Both the position numbers and the translations under genes were made by a program. A model generated the notes under the pieces. It ran no database searches, had not been told where the DNA came from, and saw nothing but the letters and a program-made list of their open reading frames with translations. A stretch of 64,000 nt of DNA, taken from NCBI GenBank assembly GCA_025517485.1, contig JAOPKB010000001.1, positions 620,001 to 684,000 on the forward strand. Reading direction: 5' to 3'. Source of the stretch: Natronoglomus mannanivorans (GTDB lineage: Archaea; Halobacteriota; Halobacteria; Halobacteriales; Natrialbaceae). Shown in pieces: positions 61,044 through 64,000 of this stretch (position 1 is its first letter; every line of letters starts with the position of its first letter).

Positions 61044-62105
61044 TTAGCCGTGGTCGGGAACGTCGACGACTCCCGCATCCAGTTCCGCCTCGAGTTCACG
61101 AGCAGCCCGAACCATGTTTTCGAGTTTTTCGGCCGCGACGTCTCGAGGGAGGAGCTTCAGCCCGCAGTCCGGGCTCACCGTCAACCGCTCGGGTGGAACG
61201 ACTCGCAGTCCCTGCCGAATGTTCTCCTTGATCTCCGCGACCGACTCGACGGTCGCATCGTGGTTGTCGACGACGCCGATAGCGAAGTCGAGCGTAAATT
61301 CGGGCTCGGTGAACACCTCGAGTTGATCGTACTCGCCGTTTAGCAGTTCGACGTCGAACTCGTCGATCGGGAACTCGAGCACCTCGGGATACAGCCGCGA
61401 GTAGTCGCCGTAACAGACGTGGAGCCCGACTCGAACGTCGTCGGGGACGTCGCGAACGATTCGCTCGAGGCACGCGCCGACGATCTCGTGGTCGTCCGGC
61501 ACCTGTGAGAGCGCCGGTTCGTCGATCTGGACGTAGCGAGCACCCGCATCGACCAGTCGTTCGACCGTTTCGGCGACGAGGGGCGCGTACTCGAGTGCGA
61601 GGGTCTTCGTGTCGCCGTACACCTCGTCGAAACTGAACCGTGCGAGCGTGTAGGGACCGGTGATCGGCACCTTCACCGGGCGCTCGGCGGCCTCGTTCGC
61701 GACCTCGAACTCCTCGAGCAGCCACGGTTCGGATCGTTCGATCGGGTCGACGACGGACGGTTTGCAAAAGCAGTTGTGACCCCACACTTTGACGGGACCG
61801 TGAAACTCGATCCCGTCGGTGCGGTGGGCGAAGTGCTCGACCATCTCTCGGCGTCGAACCTCGCCGTCCCCAACGACGTCGAGGCCACAGCGTTCGTGTT
61901 CGGCCGTGATCAGTCTGGTCGCGTCGGTCACCGACTCGGTCCACTCGGGAGTCGGTTCGTCCTCGGCGGTACGTTCGCCCTCACGCCGATCGTGAAGCTG
62001 ATCGAGCCACTTCGGTTTCGGATAGCTTCCGACGGTCGTCGTGAGCAGGAAGTGATCGTGGGGATGGTCCGGCGGACGGAAGCGTTCTCGAGTCGTGGTC
62101 GACAT
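61044..62105 (-). CDS. metE: MetE-like methionine synthase (C-terminal catalytic type)
   Basis: Cobalamin-independent methyl transfer to homocysteine. The 353-residue protein contains only the catalytic domain of MetE, as usual in archaea, with TTTVGSYPKP at the start, GLDVVGDGEVRRREMVEHF, VKVPITGPYTLARFSF, VQIDEPALS, and the zinc ligands GLHVCYGDY (His, Cys) plus the Cys in VSPDCGLKLL. The methyl donor of archaeal MetE proteins is not the polyglutamyl folate and remains unsettled. TATA-like TTAATAACG (about 62129-62138) lies 26-30 bases before ATG 62105. Confidence 0.9.
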   Translation of the reverse strand: MSTTTRERFRPPDHPHDHFLLTTTVGSYPKPKWLDQLHDRREGERTAEDEPTPEWTESVTDATRLITAEHERCGLDVVGDGEVRRREMVEHFAHRTDGIEFHGPVKVWGHNCFCKPSVVDPIERSEPWLLEEFEVANEAAERPVKVPITGPYTLARFSFDEVYGDTKTLALEYAPLVAETVERLVDAGARYVQIDEPALSQVPDDHEIVGACLERIVRDVPDDVRVGLHVCYGDYSRLYPEVLEFPIDEFDVELLNGEYDQLEVFTEPEFTLDFAIGVVDNHDATVESVAEIKENIRQGLRVVPPERLTVSPDCGLKLLPRDVAAEKLENMVRAARELEAELDAGVVDVPDHG

Positions 62106-62128
62106 ACAGCATCCCCAACACTATGCCC

Positions 62129-62138
62129 GTTATTAATT
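62129..62138 (-). promoter_or_regulatory. TATA-like box of metE
   Basis: Minus-strand AATTAATAAC, 26-30 bases before ATG 62105. Confidence 0.6.
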
Positions 62139-62282
62139 TTTCTCTAGTAGGAAATACCTAGTAGTAATTCACTGTCGGTGTATCGACTCGAGTACGACGT
62201 GAGGACGGTCGCGATGAGAAACGGGCGAGACGATGTGGTCGGAAACCGAGAAATCGAACCGACCCGAACGTGTACGGTGACA

Positions 62283-62322
62283 TTCACGAACCCCCCGTGA
62301 AGTATAACGAACGTTTGTTCGT
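62283..62322 (+). promoter_or_regulatory. two adjacent inverted repeats upstream of the sdh operon
   Basis: TTCACG/CGTGAA (62283-62288 and 62296-62301, C-rich 7-base loop) and ACGAAC/GTTCGT (62307-62312 and 62317-62322, 4-base loop) lie 70-110 bases before sdhC. They look like operators. AT-rich AGATAAAAG (about 62341-62349) and TTCTATAC (about 62354-62361) lie between them and the ATG and could be the TATA box. Confidence 0.45.
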
Positions 62323-62391
62323 GACTGGGGCTGACGGACGCAGATAAAAGTAACTTCTATACCCCCACGGTCCAACCCTCGGGATGAGAGT

Positions 62392-62823
62392 ATGAGTCAG
62401 TCTTACAATCGCGGCCTCATCGAGGACTTCGGCCGGTGGAAGGAGTTCTCAGCCGGGATGTGGGCGTGGATTTTTCACAAATTCACCGGGTGGATGCTGA
62501 TCGGCTACCTGTTCACTCACATCGCCGTACTGAGTAGTGCTATCGCAGCGGCCGACGGCCAGACCATAATGTTGGAGGGCGAAGCGGTCAACGCCTACAC
62601 GGGGACCATTCAGGGCCTCGAGAGCCTCTTTATCATTCGGGTGCTCGAGGTCGGTCTGCTCGCCGTCGCAGTATTCCACATTCTGAACGGGCTTCGACTG
62701 CTGATGGTCGATCTCGGCATCGGACTCGAGGCACAGGACAAGAGCTTCTACGCGTCGTTGATCCTCACAGGTGTGATCACCGTCGCGAGCGTGCCAACGT
62801 TCATGCAGGGGGTCGGTCTCTGA
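62392..62823 (+). CDS. sdhC: succinate dehydrogenase cytochrome b subunit SdhC
   Basis: 143-residue membrane anchor of succinate dehydrogenase (complex II). It has three helices and the heme-ligand His region: [22 protein letters not shown] and [23 protein letters not shown]. It begins the operon sdhC-sdhD-sdhB, with its TGA overlapping the next ATG (ATGA-type junction at 62820-62823). Confidence 0.93.
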   Translation: MSQSYNRGLIEDFGRWKEFSAGMWAWIFHKFTGWMLIGYLFTHIAVLSSAIAAADGQTIMLEGEAVNAYTGTIQGLESLFIIRVLEVGLLAVAVFHILNGLRLLMVDLGIGLEAQDKSFYASLILTGVITVASVPTFMQGVGL

Positions 62824-63188
62824 TGGCGGAGCGTTACTCCTCGTTCACGCCGGGCGGAACCGGCTGGTTGCTCCAGCGCATCACGGCGGCGTTTCTCGTC
62901 GTCGTGCTCGCGTTTCACTTCTTCCAGTTGCACTTCATCACTCACGCCGCGGACGTGACCTTCGCCGGCACGCAGGCTCGGATGGAACACGTCGGCTACT
63001 TCCTGACGATGGTGTTGTTCCTCGTCACGGCCACGTTCCACGGCATCAACGGCGTCTACAACGCGCTGGTCAACCAGGGACTCGACGGCATCCAGAAGAA
63101 AGTCGTTCTCGCAGTCCTTACCATCGCTGGGCTCGCACTGATCGCACAAGGAACCTACGTCGCACTCGTCATGGCGGGGTGGGCATAA
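62823..63188 (+). CDS. sdhD: succinate dehydrogenase membrane anchor subunit SdhD
   Basis: 121-residue second membrane anchor, three helices, with LLQRITAAFLVVVLAFHFFQLHF and FLVTATFHGINGVYNALVNQGL, each with a His suitable for heme or quinone site. The start overlaps the sdhC stop (TGATGG at 62821), and the stop TAA is 1 base before the sdhB ATG at 63190. Confidence 0.92.
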   Translation: MAERYSSFTPGGTGWLLQRITAAFLVVVLAFHFFQLHFITHAADVTFAGTQARMEHVGYFLTMVLFLVTATFHGINGVYNALVNQGLDGIQKKVVLAVLTIAGLALIAQGTYVALVMAGWA

Positions 63189-63189
63189 C

Positions 63190-64000
63190 ATGAGTACACA
63201 ACAGCAAGAACCCGACACTGACGCCGAAACGGAACCGGAGGAACCGGAGAGTCAGGAAGTCCCGGCCGACCAGGAGATGAGCGGACTGGCCTCCCCACAA
63301 CAACAGCGCCTCCAGCGCAAGCACGACGGGATGGCCGAACGCGAACGGGAGGCCGCCGAAGACGACCTCGAGGGCGACAGCGTCCACATCAAGGTGTTTC
63401 GCTACGACCCCGAAGTCGAAGGGAAACAGGAGCCCCGATTCGACGACTTCCACGTCCCCTTCGAGCGCGGGATGACCGTCCTCGACGCGGTCATCTACGC
63501 GCGCGACGAGTTCGATTCCTCGCTCACCTTCAGACACTCCTGCCGACAGGCGATCTGTGGCTCGGACGCCTTCTTCGTCAACGGTCGACAGCGTCTGGGC
63601 TGTAAGACCCAGATCTCGGAACTCGACCAGCCCGTCCGCATCGAGCCGCTGCCACACCAGGAGGTCGTCAAAGACCTCGTCGTGGACATGGACCACTTCT
63701 ACGACCAGATGCATGCCGTCGAGCCGTACTTCCAGGACGAGGATACGCCCGACTCGGCTGATCTCGAGGAGCAGCGCCAGAGTCCCGAAAACCGCGAGAA
63801 GATCAAGATGTCCTCGCGGTGTATCTGGTGCGGTGCGTGTATGTCCTCGTGTAACATCGCGGCCGGCGACAACGAGTATCTCGGTCCGGCGGCGATCAAC
63901 AAGGCCTACAAGTTCGCGATGGACGACCGTGAGAGCGAAGAGATCAAAGAGCATCGACTCCGCATCGTCGAACAGGAACACGGCGTCTGGCGCTGCCAGA
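63190..64000 (+). CDS. sdhB: succinate dehydrogenase iron-sulfur subunit SdhB (C-terminus beyond window)
   Basis: 270 codons of the iron-sulfur subunit are visible. A 60-residue acidic N-terminal extension (STQQQEPDTDAETEPEEPES...) precedes the [2Fe-2S] domain with HSCRQAICGSDAFFVNGRQRLGC. The fourth canonical Cys of CGSC is Asp here, as in many archaeal SdhB. The [4Fe-4S] region reads CIWCGACMSSCN. The [3Fe-4S] and remaining Cys lie partly beyond base 64000. The flavoprotein sdhA probably follows outside. Confidence 0.93.
   Translation, partial: MSTQQQEPDTDAETEPEEPESQEVPADQEMSGLASPQQQRLQRKHDGMAEREREAAEDDLEGDSVHIKVFRYDPEVEGKQEPRFDDFHVPFERGMTVLDAVIYARDEFDSSLTFRHSCRQAICGSDAFFVNGRQRLGCKTQISELDQPVRIEPLPHQEVVKDLVVDMDHFYDQMHAVEPYFQDEDTPDSADLEEQRQSPENREKIKMSSRCIWCGACMSSCNIAAGDNEYLGPAAINKAYKFAMDDRESEEIKEHRLRIVEQEHGVWRCQ

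Noticed and set aside
1..64000. CRISPR arrays, insertion sequences, tRNA or rRNA genes
   Set aside because: No regularly spaced direct repeats, transposase signatures or T-loop/acceptor patterns were recognised by reading. Covariance-model and transposase searches were not possible, so a missed tRNA remains conceivable.

Overview
The window is a contiguous piece of a haloarchaeal chromosome (class Halobacteria; overall gene content and style suggest the Natrialbales, but this is an inference and the species cannot be named). The evidence is the high G+C content, very acidic proteins, archaeal information-processing genes (TBP, RpoP, L37Ae, PAN, prefoldin, Mre11/Rad50, Pcc1), Tat-type lipoprotein signals, HalX and Bat-type regulators, and promoters with a TATA-like box about 25-30 bases before the start codon, as expected for leaderless transcripts. 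No rRNA, tRNA, CRISPR array, insertion sequence, integrase or replication origin was recognised. This is core chromosome, not a mobile island.

Layout. 1-7.3 kb: rad50 (cut by the window edge) and mre11, a small winged-helix regulator, the proteasomal ATPase gene pan, a 45-residue membrane protein, guaAA and an AlaX-type tRNA editing protein. 7.4-13.1 kb: hflX, a 951-residue membrane protein with about 13 tandem DUF1508-like repeats, and pantoate kinase. 13.3-18.7 kb: a cation/proton antiporter block with two overlapping CPA2/TrkA-N genes, a SHOCT membrane protein and a CPA1 antiporter. 18.8-26.6 kb: a lipoprotein, aspS, tbp, a BrkB/YihY membrane protein with a long coiled-coil tail, truD, two zinc-ribbon proteins, then rpl37ae-rpoP-pcc1. 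26.8-32.2 kb: an AstE-like deacylase, a GNAT acetyltransferase with a zinc-ribbon tail, a polysaccharide flippase and a RimK ATP-grasp ligase fused to a retropepsin-like domain. 32.3-43.1 kb: a PRC-barrel protein with pentapeptide periodicity, an AlkA-type glycosylase, membrane proteins, a Zn/Cd/Pb-type P1B ATPase with its probable Cys-rich Bat-type regulator and an MFS transporter, an Asp/Ser-tailed membrane protein, a CPBP protease and a Yip1-like protein. 43.1-51.9 kb: a protein with a possible TIR/deoxyribosyltransferase-like core divergent from a winged-helix regulator, then beta-oxidation genes (two acyl-CoA dehydrogenases and a hydroxyacyl-CoA dehydrogenase/enoyl-CoA hydratase fusion) around a HalX response regulator and a histidine kinase. 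52-64 kb: cupin, NikR, two MscS-related channels, a pair of related small membrane proteins, a methyltransferase, a dCTP deaminase/dUTPase-like protein, pfdB with DUF3194, a DUF368 polyprenyl-phosphate translocase family member, metE, and sdhC-sdhD-sdhB (cut by the right edge).

The most unusual sequence-level signal is not a gene. Degenerate arrays with a six-base period repeatedly sit on or directly after stop codons (guaAA, alaX, the SHOCT gene, rpoP, pcc1, the CPBP gene, cupin, nikR, the dCTP-deaminase-like gene and the DUF3194 gene), sometimes running from coding sequence through the stop. The other observations most worth following are the TIR-like protein, the 11 consecutive pentads in the PRC-barrel protein, the 13-repeat DUF1508 protein, and the RimK-retropepsin/AstE-like neighbourhood.
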